Below the pieces are notes generated by a model. That model had not been told where the DNA came from and did not search any database. It worked only from the letters and a program-made list of their open reading frames with translations. A DNA stretch of 64,000 nt. Source: Ammoniphilus resinae (GTDB lineage: Bacteria; Bacillota; Bacilli; Aneurinibacillales; RAOX-1). Location of the stretch: positions 731,645 through 795,644 of the forward strand of contig NZ_JAGGKT010000001.1 of the NCBI RefSeq assembly GCF_017873965.1, given 5' to 3'. Positions 36,401 through 47,563 of the stretch are shown here, piece after piece. Each line of letters begins with the position of its first letter. Within the stretch, counting starts at the first letter, position 1. Both the position numbers and the translations under genes were made by a program.

Positions 36401-37522
36401 TTGGCCCTTTCTTATTGGAGGATGTTGTTCATATCCCTTCTCATCATTCTTATTGCAGGCTGTAGTAAGGAATTGCAGCCAGAACAGCACATAACAAACA
36501 AGGGAAATGAACATCAAACCTATACAGCAACGCAGACAGACCCTACCCCTCAAGAAAAATGGAATACCTTATTAGGTGATTTGAAAAATATTTCTGTCAT
36601 TACGAAGGAAGGAACGGAAATTAATTTAGACAAGCAGGAGTTTCTAGAGAAATTTCATCAACTGCCCTTTGTGGAAGAAGCTAAGGAGGATCAATATGCT
36701 TATGATTATATGGTCCTGTTTTGGTCACAAACAGATGAACCTGCTGTGGTGTCGCTCACAAAACAAGGGGTGAAATGGGAAAATATATTTTACCGAGGTG
36801 ATGGGGCGACGAAGTTTTCCGATTATATTGAAGTAAATGTTGCAAAAGAATTTTTTAAACAGGTAAATGCAAATCGAATCACGGTGATTTCCAAAGATCT
36901 GGATCAAACCAAACAGTTCTCAGACCAAGGAATTGAGGAACTGTTTAGTATGCTGCAACAAGCACAGTATTTAAAAGGCGGACCGAGAATTCCCTATCCC
37001 CTTTTTCCTTATTATGTTTTGGAAATGGACATGGCTGGCAAGGACATCATTCAGGTTGAAGTACTTTCACCTACTTTGATATCCGTTGGGCAGGGGAATG
37101 AAAAAATGTACTATCAAACGGTAGATTCATTGTATACTCCTTTAATGACCGAGATGCCAATAACGAATTACTCTGAACACAGTTTCAACCATCTTTTCAA
37201 AGCAACTGCTTTACAGGTTCATGATTATACCAGAGAGATAGCTCAAGTTTATGATTTGAAATTGGAAGAGATGACCGAGCTAGAGGTTCAATCTACGATC
37301 CATCAAGTGGTTCGTACCTTGAAGGGCGGAGAAAGAGCTGTTTCTTCGAAGCCGAATTCACCTGTTTACAAGTTGGTATTTGCAGTTGAAAAAGAAAAGA
37401 TCCTTATTGATGTATATGAGGATGGATTTATTTACCAAGGGCAGTTTTACAAAAAGTCGAACGTTATAAATGGGATTAATCAAATGTTGGGAAACGAAGG
37501 GATATTCCAGAAGAAACCATAA
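36401..37522 (+). CDS. Predicted lipoprotein of unknown function
   Basis: Not recognised. Seen in 373 residues: a signal peptide with lipobox LIAGC (Cys21), so probably anchored on the outer face of the cytoplasmic membrane; then a Glu-, Gln- and Lys-rich soluble part with no obvious catalytic motif. Start TTG 36401 has an excellent AAGGAGGAG site. It is between the divergent comM-like gene and sucC, with no B. subtilis counterpart at this place. A few segments (YKLVFAVEKEKILIDVYEDG) look like beta strands of an extracytoplasmic domain. Confidence 0.8.
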   Translation: MALSYWRMLFISLLIILIAGCSKELQPEQHITNKGNEHQTYTATQTDPTPQEKWNTLLGDLKNISVITKEGTEINLDKQEFLEKFHQLPFVEEAKEDQYAYDYMVLFWSQTDEPAVVSLTKQGVKWENIFYRGDGATKFSDYIEVNVAKEFFKQVNANRITVISKDLDQTKQFSDQGIEELFSMLQQAQYLKGGPRIPYPLFPYYVLEMDMAGKDIIQVEVLSPTLISVGQGNEKMYYQTVDSLYTPLMTEMPITNYSEHSFNHLFKATALQVHDYTREIAQVYDLKLEEMTELEVQSTIHQVVRTLKGGERAVSSKPNSPVYKLVFAVEKEKILIDVYEDGFIYQGQFYKKSNVINGINQMLGNEGIFQKKP

Positions 37523-37595
37523 AAAATAAGGTATCCATCCTTCCGTTTTTCCGACAGTGCAGAGAGTTTTTCTGCAAAAAAAGGAAAAAAGAGTT

Positions 37596-37624
37596 TTGCG
37601 TACGATTGTCGAATAGTGTATATT
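37596..37624 (+). promoter_or_regulatory. Sigma-A promoter for sucCD
   Basis: TTGCGT (37596-37601), 17-nt spacer, TATATT (37619-37624), 64 nt before sucC. Confidence 0.65.
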
Positions 37625-37688
37625 TGTATTTGCAGAATAGCTTCATAAGGTAATTTTATGAAAGTGACCGCTGATAGGAGGATGGAGA

Positions 37689-38849
37689 ATGAATATCCAT
37701 GAGTATCAAGGTAAAGAGATACTAAGACAGTATGGTGTAGCTGTATCATATGGGAAGGTAGCTTTTACTGCAGAGGAAGCAGTTGAGGCTGCAAAAACAT
37801 TAAACTCAAAGGTTTATGTTGTTAAGGCGCAAATTCACGCAGGTGGAAGAGGAAAAGCCGGCGGTGTAAAAATTGCGAAGAGCCTTGATGAAGTCCGTAC
37901 ATATGCGAACGAATTATTAGGAAAAGTGTTGGTGACACACCAAACTGGACCAGAAGGAAAAGAAGTGAAGCGTCTTTTAATTGAAGAAGGATGCGATATT
38001 AAGAAAGAATACTATGTTGGGGTTGTTATTGACCGTAAAACCGGACGTGTCACCCTAATGGCTTCTGAAGAAGGCGGTACGGAAATCGAAGAAGTAGCCG
38101 AAAAGACTCCTGAAAAGATTTTCAAGGAAGTTGTTGACCCGGCTGTTGGCTTACAGGTTTTCCAAGCTCGTAGATTAGCGCTTAATATTAATATTCCAAA
38201 AGAGCTTGTGAACAAAGCGGTTAAGTTCATGATGGGCTTATACCAAGTGTTTATTGATAAGGATTGTTCCATTGCAGAAATCAATCCGCTTGTTGTAACA
38301 GGTGGCGGCGATGTTATGGCCTTAGATGCAAAGTTGAACTTTGACTCCAATGCTCTATTCAGACATAAAGATGTCGTAGCTTTACGCGATTTGGATGAAG
38401 AAGATCCAAAAGAAATTCAAGCGTCTAAGTTTGATTTGAACTACGTGGCATTAGACGGAAATATTGGATGTATGGTTAATGGGGCTGGACTTGCAATGGC
38501 AACCATGGACATTATTAAGTTTCATGGCGGTGAGCCCGCAAACTTCTTGGATGTTGGGGGCGGTGCTACAGCAGAGCGCGTTACTGAAGCATTTAAGCTG
38601 ATTTTATCCGACAAGAATGTGAAGGGCGTCTTTATCAATATTTTCGGCGGTATTATGAAGTGTGATGTTATTGCTTCTGGGGTAGTTGAAGCAGCAAAGC
38701 AAGTACAATTAAACATCCCGCTTGTCGTTCGTTTGGAAGGAACTAACGTAGATCTAGGAAAGAAAATTTTAAAAGAATCTGGTCTGAATATCGTTGCGGC
38801 TGGGTCGATGGCAGACGGCGCAGATAAAATCGTTTCTTTGGTGAAATAA
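37689..38849 (+). CDS. sucC: Succinyl-CoA synthetase beta subunit (ADP-forming)
   Basis: TCA-cycle enzyme converting succinyl-CoA to succinate with ATP formation, with SucD. Seen in 386 residues: [17 protein letters not shown] at the start, an ATP-grasp domain with [12 protein letters not shown], and the C-terminal [13 protein letters not shown] and [10 protein letters not shown] segments. ATG follows TAGGAGG. Start of a two-gene operon with sucD. Confidence 0.98.
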   Translation: MNIHEYQGKEILRQYGVAVSYGKVAFTAEEAVEAAKTLNSKVYVVKAQIHAGGRGKAGGVKIAKSLDEVRTYANELLGKVLVTHQTGPEGKEVKRLLIEEGCDIKKEYYVGVVIDRKTGRVTLMASEEGGTEIEEVAEKTPEKIFKEVVDPAVGLQVFQARRLALNINIPKELVNKAVKFMMGLYQVFIDKDCSIAEINPLVVTGGGDVMALDAKLNFDSNALFRHKDVVALRDLDEEDPKEIQASKFDLNYVALDGNIGCMVNGAGLAMATMDIIKFHGGEPANFLDVGGGATAERVTEAFKLILSDKNVKGVFINIFGGIMKCDVIASGVVEAAKQVQLNIPLVVRLEGTNVDLGKKILKESGLNIVAAGSMADGADKIVSLVK

Positions 38850-38865
38850 GGGGGGCTTGAGCGAC

Positions 38866-39771
38866 ATGAGTATACTTGTAAATAAAGATACGAAGGTTAT
38901 TACACAGGGTATCACAGGAGCAACTGGTCTGTTCCATGCCAAAGGCTGTGCCGAGTACGGGACACAAATGGTTGGCGGTGTAACACCAGGTAAGGGTGGC
39001 ACAGAAATCGAAGGATTCCCAGTTTACGATACAGTAGAAGAAGCTGTCAAGGCAACAGGTGCGAATGCATCAGTTATCTATGTTGCACCACCATTTGCTG
39101 CTGATGCAATTATGGAAGCGGTAGATGCTGAACTTGATCTTGTCATTTGTATTACTGAAGGAATTCCAGTCCTTGACATGGTGAAGGTACAGCGCTATAT
39201 GGAAGGCAAGAAAACTCGCCTGATTGGACCAAATTGTCCAGGTGTCATTACGCCAGGAGAATGTAAAATTGGGATTATGCCTGGGTATATTCATGCCCCT
39301 GGTAAAGTTGGAATTGTTTCCCGTAGTGGAACCTTAACCTATGAAGCAGTACATCAATTAACAACAAATGGAATCGGACAATCTACAGCAGTAGGGATTG
39401 GTGGCGACCCAGTGAATGGTACCAACTTTATTGACGTCTTAAAGATGTTTAATGAGGACCCAGATACTGAGGCTGTTATCATGATCGGTGAAATTGGTGG
39501 AACTGCAGAAGAAGAAGCGGCAGAATGGGTAAAAGCCAACATGAAAAAGCCAGTAGTAGGCTTCATTGGTGGTCAAACGGCACCTCCCGGAAAGAGAATG
39601 GGACATGCTGGTGCGATTATTTCTGGCGGTAAGGGAACAGCTGCAGAAAAAATTAAGACAATGGAAAGCTGCGGAATTAAGGTAGCGAAATCCCCAGCCG
39701 AAATGGGACAAACCTTAATCAGTGTTCTTGAAGAAAGAGGTTTACTAGAAATCTGTAAGACAGTAAAATAA
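38866..39771 (+). CDS. sucD: Succinyl-CoA synthetase alpha subunit
   Basis: CoA-binding subunit that carries the phosphohistidine. Seen in 301 residues: [38 protein letters not shown], and the active-site His in [11 protein letters not shown] choose ATG 38866, 9 nt after GGGGGG; a TTG at 38857 would sit against the site. Its stop is followed by a clear terminator. Confidence 0.98.
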   Translation: MSILVNKDTKVITQGITGATGLFHAKGCAEYGTQMVGGVTPGKGGTEIEGFPVYDTVEEAVKATGANASVIYVAPPFAADAIMEAVDAELDLVICITEGIPVLDMVKVQRYMEGKKTRLIGPNCPGVITPGECKIGIMPGYIHAPGKVGIVSRSGTLTYEAVHQLTTNGIGQSTAVGIGGDPVNGTNFIDVLKMFNEDPDTEAVIMIGEIGGTAEEEAAEWVKANMKKPVVGFIGGQTAPPGKRMGHAGAIISGGKGTAAEKIKTMESCGIKVAKSPAEMGQTLISVLEERGLLEICKTVK

Positions 39772-39779
39772 ATGAACAG

Positions 39780-39807
39780 AAAGGGGTCAAAGATTTGGCC
39801 CCTTTTT
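39780..39807 (+). terminator. Intrinsic terminator of sucCD
   Basis: AAAGGGGTCAAA pairs with TTTGGCCCCTTT (one G-U) across a short loop, then a T-run. Confidence 0.9.
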
Positions 39808-39832
39808 ACCTTATAAAAGAAAGGATGATTGA

Positions 39833-40975
39833 ATGAGCAGAGAATTAAAACCAACTGATTGGTTGATTGCGGCAAGCCAAATGAAAGGGATAGGCCGGCA
39901 AACCTTGCGGAAAATTTTGCCCAATATCCAAGCTATTCCCCCAGACCTAACCTCCTTGAGACAGAACCTCCCTGAAGAAGTCGAGATTTCCCGAAACAAA
40001 AGACAACAATTATTACAGTTGAATCGACAACAAGTCATATCGGTAAAGGAAATGTTAAAAGAAAAAGGAATTGGAGCCATCAGTATTTTTGATCCCATCT
40101 ACCCCAAAAATCTGCGCAACATACCAGACCCCCCATTAGTCCTTTATACCCTTGGAAATTTACAACTGTTGAGAAAACCGATGCTCTCCATCGTGGGGAC
40201 AAGAATCCCAACCAATTATGGCAAACAAATTACCTTTCACTTTGGCAGGGAACTTGGCAATGAAGGCTTTTGCATTGTCTCCGGCATGGCCAAGGGAATT
40301 GACGCTGAAGCACATAAAGGTGCACTGCAAACCTGTGGTGGGACACTGGCCGTTTTAGGCTGCGGAATAGATGTTGTATATCCGGCCGAACACAGCTGGT
40401 TATACAAAGAAATCGCAGTACATGGGCTGATTGTCTCTGAGTATTCTCCCGGAACGAAACCACAAAAAATTTATTTCCCTGAACGAAATCGAATTGTCAG
40501 TGGCTTCTCTTTAGGAGTTATTGTTGTTGAAGCGTCGGCACGAAGTGGTTCTTCTCTCACGGTGGATAGTGCCCTGGAACAAGGGCGTGATGTGTTCGCC
40601 GTTCCTGGTTCCATTCTGTCTCCACAAAGCATGGGGACGAACAAATTAATTAAAGATGGTGCAAAATTGATTACACAAATAAAAGATGTAATTGATGAAT
40701 ACCCCCTTCACGCTCTATCTAAAAGGGACGGGTTAAAAAATGATTCAGAAATAACTGGTAATGAAAGTAAATTATTGGATATTATAGAGAATACACAGTC
40801 AACTTTTCATCAACTGGCCAATGCATCTGGACTACCCGCCAGAGAGGTCGCGGACGCTATTCTTAGGCTCCAGTTAAGAGGTAAAGTTAAGCAATTGCCA
40901 GGAGGTTTCTTTATGCAGGTGCAAAAAGAAGGTTTGACAAATGCGAAGTGCATCATTAATAATAGGGAAGATTAA
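39833..40975 (+). CDS. dprA: DNA-processing protein DprA (Smf)
   Basis: Loads RecA on incoming single-stranded DNA in natural transformation. Seen in 380 residues: a Rossmann core with VGTRIPTNYGKQ, SGMAKGIDAEAHKGAL, GCGIDVVYPAEH and VVEASARSGSSLTVDSALEQGRD, and a C-terminal winged-helix part. ATG follows AAAGGATG. It lies between sucD and topA, as in B. subtilis. Its presence does not prove competence. Confidence 0.97.
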   Translation: MSRELKPTDWLIAASQMKGIGRQTLRKILPNIQAIPPDLTSLRQNLPEEVEISRNKRQQLLQLNRQQVISVKEMLKEKGIGAISIFDPIYPKNLRNIPDPPLVLYTLGNLQLLRKPMLSIVGTRIPTNYGKQITFHFGRELGNEGFCIVSGMAKGIDAEAHKGALQTCGGTLAVLGCGIDVVYPAEHSWLYKEIAVHGLIVSEYSPGTKPQKIYFPERNRIVSGFSLGVIVVEASARSGSSLTVDSALEQGRDVFAVPGSILSPQSMGTNKLIKDGAKLITQIKDVIDEYPLHALSKRDGLKNDSEITGNESKLLDIIENTQSTFHQLANASGLPAREVADAILRLQLRGKVKQLPGGFFMQVQKEGLTNAKCIINNRED

Positions 40976-41032
40976 CCATGAACAGAGAAATGTATGGAAG
41001 ATTTTTAATCCGTGGGAAAGGGGGAGGACAAA

Positions 41033-43108
41033 TTGGCCGAAGCCCTAGTTATTGTGGAGTCTCCCGCAAAAGCAAAAACAATTGGAAAATATCTTGGAAA
41101 AAAATATATTGTTAAAGCATCGATGGGGCATGTTCGTGATCTCCCTAAAAGCCAAATGGGTGTGGATTTCAAGGACCATTTTTCACCGAAATACATAACC
41201 ATTCGGGGAAAGGGAGATGTACTCAAAGAATTGCGGGATGCTGCAAAAAAAGTAAAGAAAATATATCTTGCAGCTGACCCTGATCGTGAAGGGGAAGCTA
41301 TTGCTTGGCATTTGTCGCACAGCTTAAACATGGACCAGAGTGAACCTTGCCGGGTTGTGTTTAATGAGATCACGAAACAGGCTGTGAAAGAGGCTTTCAA
41401 ACAGCCGCGTCAAATCAACATGGATCTTGTGAATGCCCAGCAGGCACGAAGAATTTTAGACCGGATGGTTGGATATAAGATTAGTCCATTACTTTGGAAG
41501 AAAGTCAAGAAGGGTTTGAGTGCAGGACGGGTTCAATCGGTTGCCGTTAAATTAATTATCGATCGGGAGAATGAGATTAAAGCATTTGTTCCGGAAGAAT
41601 ATTGGTCCGTCACGGCATTTTTAGAAGGAGATAGTAAAGAAATTTTTGAATCTAAATTTTATGGATTTGAAGAGAAAAAGGCAGAGCTAAAAAATGAACA
41701 AGATGTTCAAGATTTATTGAAAAGAATGGGGAATGCTCCCTTTGTCGTTAAGGAAATTAAAAAACGTGAACGCAAACGCAATCCCGCTCCTCCTTTTATA
41801 ACGAGTACTTTACAGCAGGAAGCGGCAAGAAAATTAAACTTCCGTGCCGCTAAAACGATGATGGTCGCCCAGCAATTGTATGAAGGGATCGAATTGGGGA
41901 AAGAGGGTTCCGTTGGTTTAATTACTTATATGAGAACGGATTCAACACGGATTAGCCAAACAGCTATTGATGAGGCTAAAAGCTTTATAACGGAAACATT
42001 TGGGAAACAATATTCGCTAGAAGAGGCGCGAACCCATGCACAAAAAGAAAATGCGCAAGATGCACATGAGGCGATCAGACCAACCTCCATTTATCGTACA
42101 CCTGATTCGGTAAAGGAGTATTTATCAAGGGATCAGCTCAGGCTTTATCGTTTGATCTGGGAACGCTTAGTTGCCAGTCAAATGGCATCGGCGATTCTCG
42201 ATACGATGACGGTAACGATTGCAGTTGGAGAAGCGACCTTCCGTGCCAATGGTTCGAAAGTAAACTTTCCTGGGTTTATGAAGGTGTATGTAGAAGGAAA
42301 CGATGACGGAAAAGAAGAGAAGGATAATATTCTGCCACCTCTTGAGGAAGGCCAAATCCTTTCCTTGAATAAAATCGACCCGAAGCAGCATTTTACACAG
42401 CCGCCTCCAAGATATTCTGAAGCCAGATTAGTTAGAACGCTTGAGGAATTAGGGATAGGCAGACCCAGTACCTATGCGCCAACGTTAGAAACCATCCAAA
42501 AGCGTGGCTATGTGGCTTTGGAGGAGAAAAGATTTGTCCCAACGGAGCTCGGTGAGATTGTCACAGAACTTATGGTTGAATTCTTTCCGGAAATACTGAA
42601 CCCGAAATTTACTGCGAAGATGGAAGAGGATTTGGACTTTGTTGAAGAAGGTCAAATTGATTGGGTCAAAGTGTTGGAAAGGTTTTACGAAGGATTTGAA
42701 AAGCGGTTAGAAGTTGCTGAACAACACATGCAGGAAATAGAAATCGAAGACGAAGTTTCCGATGAAGTCTGTGAAAAATGCGGCAAACCCATGGTTTATA
42801 AGATGGGGCGGTTTGGAAAGTTCTTAGCTTGTTCAGGATTTCCGGAATGTCGCAATACAAAAGCGATTTTGAAAGAAACCGGTGTCCATTGTCCGAAATG
42901 TGAAGGAATGATTGTTGAACGAAGGAGCCAAAAGAAACGGATCTTTTATGGATGCAGTCATTATCCAGCGTGTGATTTTGTTTCCTGGGATAAACCAATT
43001 GAGCGAAAATGCCCAAAATGCTCATCCATGCTGGTTGAAAAGAAGGGTAAGAAGAAACAGGCCAACGTGCAGTGTATAGCTTGTGATTATATGGAGGTCA
43101 GCGATTAA
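41033..43108 (+). CDS. topA: DNA topoisomerase I
   Basis: Type IA enzyme that relaxes negative supercoils. Seen in 691 residues: Toprim start [35 protein letters not shown], catalytic Tyr299 in [13 protein letters not shown], and three C-terminal zinc-ribbon repeats (Cys pairs CEKCGKP, CPKCEGM and CPKCSSM). TTG 41033 follows GGGGGAGGA; a GTG at 41012 is in frame but before the ribosome site. The next gene begins at the base after its stop. Confidence 0.98.
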   Translation: MAEALVIVESPAKAKTIGKYLGKKYIVKASMGHVRDLPKSQMGVDFKDHFSPKYITIRGKGDVLKELRDAAKKVKKIYLAADPDREGEAIAWHLSHSLNMDQSEPCRVVFNEITKQAVKEAFKQPRQINMDLVNAQQARRILDRMVGYKISPLLWKKVKKGLSAGRVQSVAVKLIIDRENEIKAFVPEEYWSVTAFLEGDSKEIFESKFYGFEEKKAELKNEQDVQDLLKRMGNAPFVVKEIKKRERKRNPAPPFITSTLQQEAARKLNFRAAKTMMVAQQLYEGIELGKEGSVGLITYMRTDSTRISQTAIDEAKSFITETFGKQYSLEEARTHAQKENAQDAHEAIRPTSIYRTPDSVKEYLSRDQLRLYRLIWERLVASQMASAILDTMTVTIAVGEATFRANGSKVNFPGFMKVYVEGNDDGKEEKDNILPPLEEGQILSLNKIDPKQHFTQPPPRYSEARLVRTLEELGIGRPSTYAPTLETIQKRGYVALEEKRFVPTELGEIVTELMVEFFPEILNPKFTAKMEEDLDFVEEGQIDWVKVLERFYEGFEKRLEVAEQHMQEIEIEDEVSDEVCEKCGKPMVYKMGRFGKFLACSGFPECRNTKAILKETGVHCPKCEGMIVERRSQKKRIFYGCSHYPACDFVSWDKPIERKCPKCSSMLVEKKGKKKQANVQCIACDYMEVSD

Positions 43109-44419
43109 ATGAATGATTGGGTAACGGTTGTCGGGGCAGGGTTGGCTGGAAGTGAGGCAGCGTGGCAAATCGCCGAGAATGGGGTCAAGGTAAGACTTTA
43201 TGAAATGCGTCCGGTCAAGCAAACCCCTGCGCACCATACCGATAAATTTGCTGAGTTGGTTTGCAGCAATTCCCTGCGAGCCAACTCTTTAACCAATGCC
43301 GTAGGGATTTTGAAAGAAGAAATGCGCCATTTAAATTCCGTCATCATCAAATCAGCAGACTTTTGTTCTGTTCCGGCAGGCGGAGCCTTGGCGGTTGACC
43401 GGCATGAGTTTGCAGCGGCTGTAACGGACGCCCTGCGCAACCATCCGAATATTACCGTGGTCAACGAAGAAATCGAGCAAATCCCCGATGGGATTTGCGT
43501 CATTGCAACTGGACCGCTTACATCTGAAGCGCTATCCAGTCAATTAAAAAGCTTAACAGGTGAAGAGTATCTGTATTTTTATGATGCTGCAGCACCGATT
43601 ATTGAAAAGGAATCGATTAATATGGACAAGGTGTTTCTTGCCTCCCGTTACGACAAAGGAGATGCAGCATACCTTAATTGTCCTTTGAATGAGGATGAAT
43701 TCGAACAATTCTACCAGGCATTAATTACAGCCGAAGTTGCTCCTCTAAAAGAATTTGAAAAAGAGATCTTTTTTGAAGGGTGTATGCCGATCGAAGAAAT
43801 CGCCCGGCGCGGGAAGCAAACTCTTTTATTTGGCCCGATGAAACCCGTCGGTCTTGTCGATCCGCGAACAGGAAAACAACCCTATGCCGTGATCCAATTA
43901 AGGCAGGACAACAGCGCGGGTACATTGTTTAACATTGTTGGTTTTCAAACCCATTTAAAATGGCCAGATCAAAAACGGGTATTTCGAATGATTCCTGGTT
44001 TGGAGAATGCAGAAATTGTTCGTTATGGCGTGATGCATCGGAATACTTTTATCAACAGTCCTAAACTATTGAGGGCAACTTATCAGTATCAGGGCAGAGA
44101 CAATTTGTTTTTTGCCGGTCAAATGACTGGTGTTGAGGGGTATGTCGAATCAGCGGCGGCAGGCTTAATTGCCGGGATCAATGCTTCTCGTTTGGTGAGA
44201 GGTGAGGATTCATTCGTCTTCCCTGTAGAAACTGTAATTGGAAGTATGGCTCACTATATTACATCCACCAGTGCGAGCAACTTTCAGCCAATGAATGCTA
44301 ATTTTGGCTTATTGCCTCCTTTGGAAAAGAGGATAAAGAACAAGCAGGAGCGAATTAAGGCGATGGCAGACCGGGCATTGACGATTATTCAGAATTTTAC
44401 CGGAAACCTCCACAATTAA
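43109..44419 (+). CDS. trmFO: Methylenetetrahydrofolate-tRNA-(uracil54-C5)-methyltransferase TrmFO
   Basis: Folate- and FAD-dependent enzyme that makes T54 in tRNA in most Firmicutes. Seen in 436 residues: FAD-binding [38 protein letters not shown] with the nucleophile Cys region, and [22 protein letters not shown] follows directly on topA's stop. The xerC-like codV gene that follows it in B. subtilis is missing here. Confidence 0.97.
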   Translation: MNDWVTVVGAGLAGSEAAWQIAENGVKVRLYEMRPVKQTPAHHTDKFAELVCSNSLRANSLTNAVGILKEEMRHLNSVIIKSADFCSVPAGGALAVDRHEFAAAVTDALRNHPNITVVNEEIEQIPDGICVIATGPLTSEALSSQLKSLTGEEYLYFYDAAAPIIEKESINMDKVFLASRYDKGDAAYLNCPLNEDEFEQFYQALITAEVAPLKEFEKEIFFEGCMPIEEIARRGKQTLLFGPMKPVGLVDPRTGKQPYAVIQLRQDNSAGTLFNIVGFQTHLKWPDQKRVFRMIPGLENAEIVRYGVMHRNTFINSPKLLRATYQYQGRDNLFFAGQMTGVEGYVESAAAGLIAGINASRLVRGEDSFVFPVETVIGSMAHYITSTSASNFQPMNANFGLLPPLEKRIKNKQERIKAMADRALTIIQNFTGNLHN

Positions 44420-44421
44420 GT

Positions 44422-44494
44422 TGCCAATGATGTCCCTATTGTGTTAATATTTAATATGCTTGATGGGAGCTGTGAAAGGCAGCTCCCATTGGCA
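44422..44494 (+). other. Hairpins in the trmFO-hslV gap
   Basis: A perfect 10-bp stem ATGGGAGCTG/CAGCTCCCAT (44463-44489, 7-nt loop) without a U-run. The flanking 8-mers TGCCAATG (44422-44429) and CATTGGCA (44487-44494) form an alternative, mutually exclusive pairing. It may be an mRNA processing or attenuation element between trmFO and hslVU. Confidence 0.5.
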
Positions 44495-44568
44495 TTCTGG
44501 GAAAGTGCAGGCTCAGCTCACCTTTCACTTCTCACCTCTAATAGAAAGGGGCTTGTCGAAGGTTGGAT

Positions 44569-45111
44569 ATGACATTTCATGCTACAACGATTTTTGCTGT
44601 TCATCATAAAGGCCAAGCTGCAATGGCTGGAGATGGCCAAGTGACATTTGGGAATAGTGTAGTGATGAAGAGTAAAGCCAAAAAGGTTCGACGATTATAC
44701 CGTGGTCAAGTGCTTGCTGGTTTTGCCGGTTCTGTTGCCGATGCCATTACCTTATTTGAAAAATTCGAAGGAAAATTGGAAGAATTCCATGGGAACCTTC
44801 CGCGTGCCTCCGTTGAATTAGCCAAGGAATGGAGATCAGACCGGGTATTACGCAGACTAGAAGCAATGATGATTGTGATGAATAAGGAACACTTGCTTTT
44901 GCTCTCTGGCAATGGAGAAATCATTGAGCCAGATGACGGCCTATTAGCCATTGGATCAGGTGGCAACTATGCCTTGTCTGCTGGTCGTGCACTGAAAAGC
45001 TTCGCTGCAGAGACGATGAACGCGAAGGAGATGGCCGAAGCCGCCCTCCATATCGCAGCAGATATTTGTGTGTATACGAATCACAATTTGGTTGTCGAAG
45101 AACTTGAATAA
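44569..45111 (+). CDS. hslV: HslV/ClpQ peptidase subunit
   Basis: Proteolytic chamber of the HslUV (ClpYQ) complex. Seen in 180 residues: [22 protein letters not shown] at the N-terminus, [14 protein letters not shown] and the YTNHNL end. I choose ATG 44569 (6 nt after GAAGG), so the mature N-terminal residue after Met removal is Thr; B. subtilis ClpQ uses an N-terminal Ser at this place. It lies before hslU and codY in a conserved block. The TTG 6 nt upstream lies close to the site. Confidence 0.96.
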   Translation: MTFHATTIFAVHHKGQAAMAGDGQVTFGNSVVMKSKAKKVRRLYRGQVLAGFAGSVADAITLFEKFEGKLEEFHGNLPRASVELAKEWRSDRVLRRLEAMMIVMNKEHLLLLSGNGEIIEPDDGLLAIGSGGNYALSAGRALKSFAAETMNAKEMAEAALHIAADICVYTNHNLVVEELE

Positions 45112-45126
45112 GAAGGGGTGGAAGGG

Positions 45127-46539
45127 ATGAACAAGACGGACAGTTATACTCCAAGACAAATAGTTGATTTGCTAGATCGTTATATTGTCGGTCAATCAGA
45201 AGCCAAAAAATCCGTTGCCATCGCTTTGCGAAATCGCTATCGACGCAGTCTTCTCCCTGAGGAACTACGAGAAGAGATTGTACCCAAAAACATTCTCATG
45301 ATTGGACCTACAGGTGTCGGGAAAACAGAGATCGCACGCAGAATGGCAAAGGTAGTTGGCGCCCCGTTTATCAAGGTTGAGGCAACAAAATTCACAGAAG
45401 TAGGGTATGTTGGCAGAGATGTGGAATCGATGGTACGCGATTTATTAGAAACCGCGGTCCGCATTGTCAAACAGGAGAAGATCGAAAAGGTCCAGGACCG
45501 AGCAGAGAAACAAGCTGAAGAAAGATTGGTCCACCTTCTCGTGCCGTCACCCAAAAATAGCAAGTCTTTTAAAAATCCTTTTGAAATGTTCTTTCAGAAC
45601 CAGAACCAACAGACGGATAGTACCAACGGAAATTCTTCGGCTGCCTTGGATGACAAGGAACTGGACCAAAAACGTCGTCAGGTTGCCCACAAGTTAGCGT
45701 TAGGTGAACTGGAAGATCATATGGTAGAGGTAGAAGTAGAAGATTCCATGCCTGCCATGTTTGATTTCTTCCAGGCTCCAGGTACAGAGCAAATGGGAAT
45801 GAATATGCAGGAAATGCTGGGGAATATTTTGCCGAAAAAGACCAAAAAGCGGAAGCTGACGGTTAAGGAAGCCCGGAAGTATCTTACACAGGAAGAAGCT
45901 CAGAAACTAATTGATATGGATGAGGTCCACCAGGAAGCTGTGCATCGCGCCGAGGAAACCGGGATTATCTTTATTGATGAGATCGATAAAATTGCTGGCA
46001 AGGAAAGCGGTTCTCCCGATGTTTCAAGGGAAGGCGTACAACGGGATATTCTCCCGATTGTGGAAGGATCTACAGTGAATACAAAATATGGGCCGGTCAA
46101 AACTGACCATGTCCTGTTTATCGCTGCAGGTGCTTTTCATATTTCTAAGCCTTCTGATTTAATTCCAGAGCTTCAAGGGAGATTTCCGATTCGCGTGGAA
46201 TTGAAAAGTCTTACGGCAGATGATTTTATACGTATTTTAACAGAGCCAAAAAATGCGTTATTAAAACAATATGCAGCACTTTTAGAAACCGAAGGAATAA
46301 AAATCGAATTTTCTGACGAAGCTATTAAGGAAATCGCAGAAATGGCAAAAGAAGTCAATGATTCAACAGATAATATTGGGGCAAGACGTTTACATACGAT
46401 CCTAGAAAAATTACTCGAAGATCTTTCATTTAATGCATCGGATATTACGATGGAGAAAATTCTCATCACTCCGCAATATGTTGAAGAAAGACTGCAGGGA
46501 ATTGTAAAAAATAAGGATTTGTCTCAATACATCTTATAA
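45127..46539 (+). CDS. hslU: HslU/ClpY ATPase subunit
   Basis: AAA+ unfoldase partner of HslV. Seen in 470 residues: [17 protein letters not shown], Walker [13 protein letters not shown], a variable I-domain (about 110-240), Walker [12 protein letters not shown] and the sensor-2 region [18 protein letters not shown] 45127 follows AAGGGGTGG. It is 15 nt after hslV. Confidence 0.98.
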   Translation: MNKTDSYTPRQIVDLLDRYIVGQSEAKKSVAIALRNRYRRSLLPEELREEIVPKNILMIGPTGVGKTEIARRMAKVVGAPFIKVEATKFTEVGYVGRDVESMVRDLLETAVRIVKQEKIEKVQDRAEKQAEERLVHLLVPSPKNSKSFKNPFEMFFQNQNQQTDSTNGNSSAALDDKELDQKRRQVAHKLALGELEDHMVEVEVEDSMPAMFDFFQAPGTEQMGMNMQEMLGNILPKKTKKRKLTVKEARKYLTQEEAQKLIDMDEVHQEAVHRAEETGIIFIDEIDKIAGKESGSPDVSREGVQRDILPIVEGSTVNTKYGPVKTDHVLFIAAGAFHISKPSDLIPELQGRFPIRVELKSLTADDFIRILTEPKNALLKQYAALLETEGIKIEFSDEAIKEIAEMAKEVNDSTDNIGARRLHTILEKLLEDLSFNASDITMEKILITPQYVEERLQGIVKNKDLSQYIL

Positions 46540-46572
46540 AATGAAAAAAGAAATGAATTAGGAGGAAATGAA

Positions 46573-47352
46573 ATGGATTTATTAGCAAAAATTCGCAGAA
46601 TCAACCGGTTGCTTCAGAAAACGGCTGGACACCCTGTTAATTTTATGGAAATGGCAGAGGTATTAAGCACAGTGATCGAAGCAAACATTTTTGTATTAAG
46701 CAGAAAAGGGAAAATCTTGGGCTACGCCAATGTTCAAGAGATTCATAATGACCGCCTGGAAGAAATGCTTCAAGAAAGAAGATTTCCTGGTGACTACAGC
46801 AATCAATTGCTTAAGGTAGAAGAAACTTCTGCAAACTTGGATATCAATAGTCCATACACAGCTTTTCCAGTAGAAATGAAAGATATGTTCAGCAATGGTT
46901 TAACTACACTTGTTCCAGTTATCGGTGGTGGGGATCGCCTTGGAACCCTTGTATTGGCACGTGTCAATGGTACCTTCAATGATGATGATTTAATTCTTGC
47001 AGAAGTTGGAGCAACGGTTGTAGGGATGGAAATTCTCCGCGAACGTGCTGAGGAAATTGAGCAGGAAGCTAGAAGCAAGGCTGTTGTACAAATGGCTGTT
47101 GGTTCCCTATCCTATAGTGAACTAGAAGCAGTAGAACATATTTTTGAGGAATTGGACGGCAAGGAAGGATTGTTGGTTGCCAGCAAGATTGCCGATCGTG
47201 TAGGAATTACCCGTTCTGTAATTGTTAATGCTCTGCGGAAATTGGAAAGTGCCGGTGTAATCGAATCCCGTTCACTAGGGATGAAAGGTACCTACATTAA
47301 AGTATTAAATGATAAGCTTTTGCCAGAGCTTGCAAAATTGAAGTCATCTTAA
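46573..47352 (+). CDS. codY: GTP- and BCAA-sensing global repressor CodY
   Basis: Nutrient-responsive repressor of stationary-phase, motility and virulence genes. Seen in 259 residues: N-terminal GAF domain (to about 155) and C-terminal winged helix with [29 protein letters not shown] after TAGGAGG. It sits directly before the fla operon, as in B. subtilis, where CodY represses motility. A hairpin terminator follows. Confidence 0.98.
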   Translation: MDLLAKIRRINRLLQKTAGHPVNFMEMAEVLSTVIEANIFVLSRKGKILGYANVQEIHNDRLEEMLQERRFPGDYSNQLLKVEETSANLDINSPYTAFPVEMKDMFSNGLTTLVPVIGGGDRLGTLVLARVNGTFNDDDLILAEVGATVVGMEILRERAEEIEQEARSKAVVQMAVGSLSYSELEAVEHIFEELDGKEGLLVASKIADRVGITRSVIVNALRKLESAGVIESRSLGMKGTYIKVLNDKLLPELAKLKSS

Positions 47353-47369
47353 GTTGAATAGATGGAAAA

Positions 47370-47402
47370 ACAAGGTCCTATCCACTCGGGTAGGACCTTT
47401 GT
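47370..47402 (+). terminator. Terminator after codY
   Basis: AAGGTCCTA (47372-47380) and TAGGACCTT (47391-47399), extendable by TCC/GGG, followed by TGTTAT. The U-tract is short. Confidence 0.65.
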
Positions 47403-47495
47403 TATACTTTTGGTACAATTTATTACTAAAGTTCTATAAATGGATTTTTTTACGTAAATTTTGCAATAAACTGTCGATAAATGTCATTTCTCTGT

Positions 47496-47501
47496 TATAA
47501 T
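47496..47501 (+). promoter_or_regulatory. Probable fla operon promoter (extended -10)
   Basis: TG, one base, TATAAT (47496-47501), an extended -10, with a weak -35 near 47472. It begins the flgB operon 62 nt before flgB. A CodY-like AATTTT half-site lies at about 47455 but the full 15-mer match is poor. Confidence 0.5.
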
Positions 47502-47563
47502 CCATTATGGAACATCTATGTGTTAAATGACATTTATGGGATCAAGGAGTGAGTGGGAACAGA

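Noticed and set aside
47455..47469. CodY box before flgB
   Set aside because: Only about 9 of 15 positions match the AATTTTCWGAAAATT consensus.
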